Below, in pieces: positions 5,698-5,861 of a stretch of 5,861 nt of DNA. A program made the position numbers and the translations under genes. The stretch comes from Bacteroidales bacterium. GTDB taxonomy: Bacteria; Bacteroidota; Bacteroidia; Bacteroidales; UBA932. The stretch covers positions 1 to 5,861 of the forward strand of contig JAFWPT010000057.1 of NCBI GenBank assembly GCA_017509375.1. The letters run 5' to 3'. Position 1 is the first letter of the stretch; each line of letters begins with the position of its first letter. The notes under the pieces were generated by a model that saw only the letters and a program-made list of their open reading frames with translations, was not told where the DNA came from and did not search any database.

Positions 5698-5861
5698 ATG
5701 ACACAGGACGAATTATTCAAGGTACTCGTTGCACATTGCAAGGAATACGGGTTCATTTTCCCGTCAAGTGAAATCTACGACGGCCTGGCCGCTGTATATG
5801 ACTATGGCCAGATGGGCGTCGAGCTCAAGAACAACATAAAGCAGTATTGGTGGAATGCGAT
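5698..5861 (+). CDS. glyS: Glycyl-tRNA synthetase, single-chain (alpha2) class II type, N-terminal fragment cut by the window end
   Basis: The 54 complete codons visible here begin [19 protein letters not shown] and continue with [18 protein letters not shown] and [13 protein letters not shown]. This is the hallmark N-terminus of the dimeric, eukaryote/archaea-like glycyl-tRNA synthetase found in Bacteroidota and Firmicutes-type lineages (IYGGLAG.YDYGP.G.ELKNN in most members). The enzyme charges tRNA-Gly with glycine in the cytoplasm and is essential. It starts 3 bp after the malQ stop with no terminator or recognisable promoter between them, so it is probably read from the upstream operon, perhaps with an internal promoter inside malQ. 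Serine after the first tyrosine-proximal motif is unremarkable, but Asp-Gly replaces the usual Gly-Gly in IYDGLA. The rest of the gene lies outside the window. Confidence 0.93.
   Translation, partial: MTQDELFKVLVAHCKEYGFIFPSSEIYDGLAAVYDYGQMGVELKNNIKQYWWNA

Overview
This window is a chromosomal segment from a member of the Bacteroidota, most likely a GC-rich Bacteroidales (Alistipes-like or an uncultured gut or rumen lineage; the genus cannot be fixed from sequence alone). The evidence is a Sphingobacterium/Bacteroides-type serine palmitoyltransferase, a CBM20-GH77 amylomaltase of the Bacteroides/plant-DPE2 type, TAnnTTTG promoter elements typical of the phylum, and starts with A-rich leaders rather than Shine-Dalgarno sequences.

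Layout. Positions 1 to about 165 (minus strand) hold the C-terminal part of a DUF4143-type AAA ATPase. Its 5' two-thirds are absent, and homology stops inside a palindromic repeat. Positions 158-255 are two tandem hairpin-forming units of about 52 bp. Positions 256-438 hold no gene, only two small hairpins. A 27-bp direct duplication (439-492) overlaps the stop codon of the next gene. Positions 482-1762 (minus) encode an L-cysteine desulfidase of the CyuA/YhaM (UPF0597) family. A 76-bp divergent promoter region follows. Then comes a tight plus-strand run: serine palmitoyltransferase (spt, 1839-3029), a short-chain dehydrogenase (3026-3820), a compact 4-alpha-glucanotransferase (malQ, 3820-5694), and the beginning of glycyl-tRNA synthetase (glyS, 5698 to the window end).

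How the genes fit together. Spt condenses serine with a fatty acyl thioester to give 3-ketosphinganine. The SDR gene, which overlaps spt by 4 bp (ATGA), is the natural candidate for the 3-ketosphinganine reductase that acts next. The SDR stop and the malQ GTG start share one base (TAGTG), and glyS begins 3 bp after malQ, so all four are probably one transcription unit. There is no metabolic reason to group malQ and glyS with sphingolipid synthesis; their placement looks like operon packing. The divergently transcribed cysteine desulfidase has its -10-like box so close to its ATG that its mRNA would be leaderless or nearly so.

I found no clear sign of a wholly new system. The points most worth a second look are the spt-SDR pair, the shortened GH77 enzyme (apparently one CBM20 and a shortened catalytic insertion), the tandem palindromic repeat at the ATPase breakpoint, and the 27-bp duplication that repeats a stop codon.
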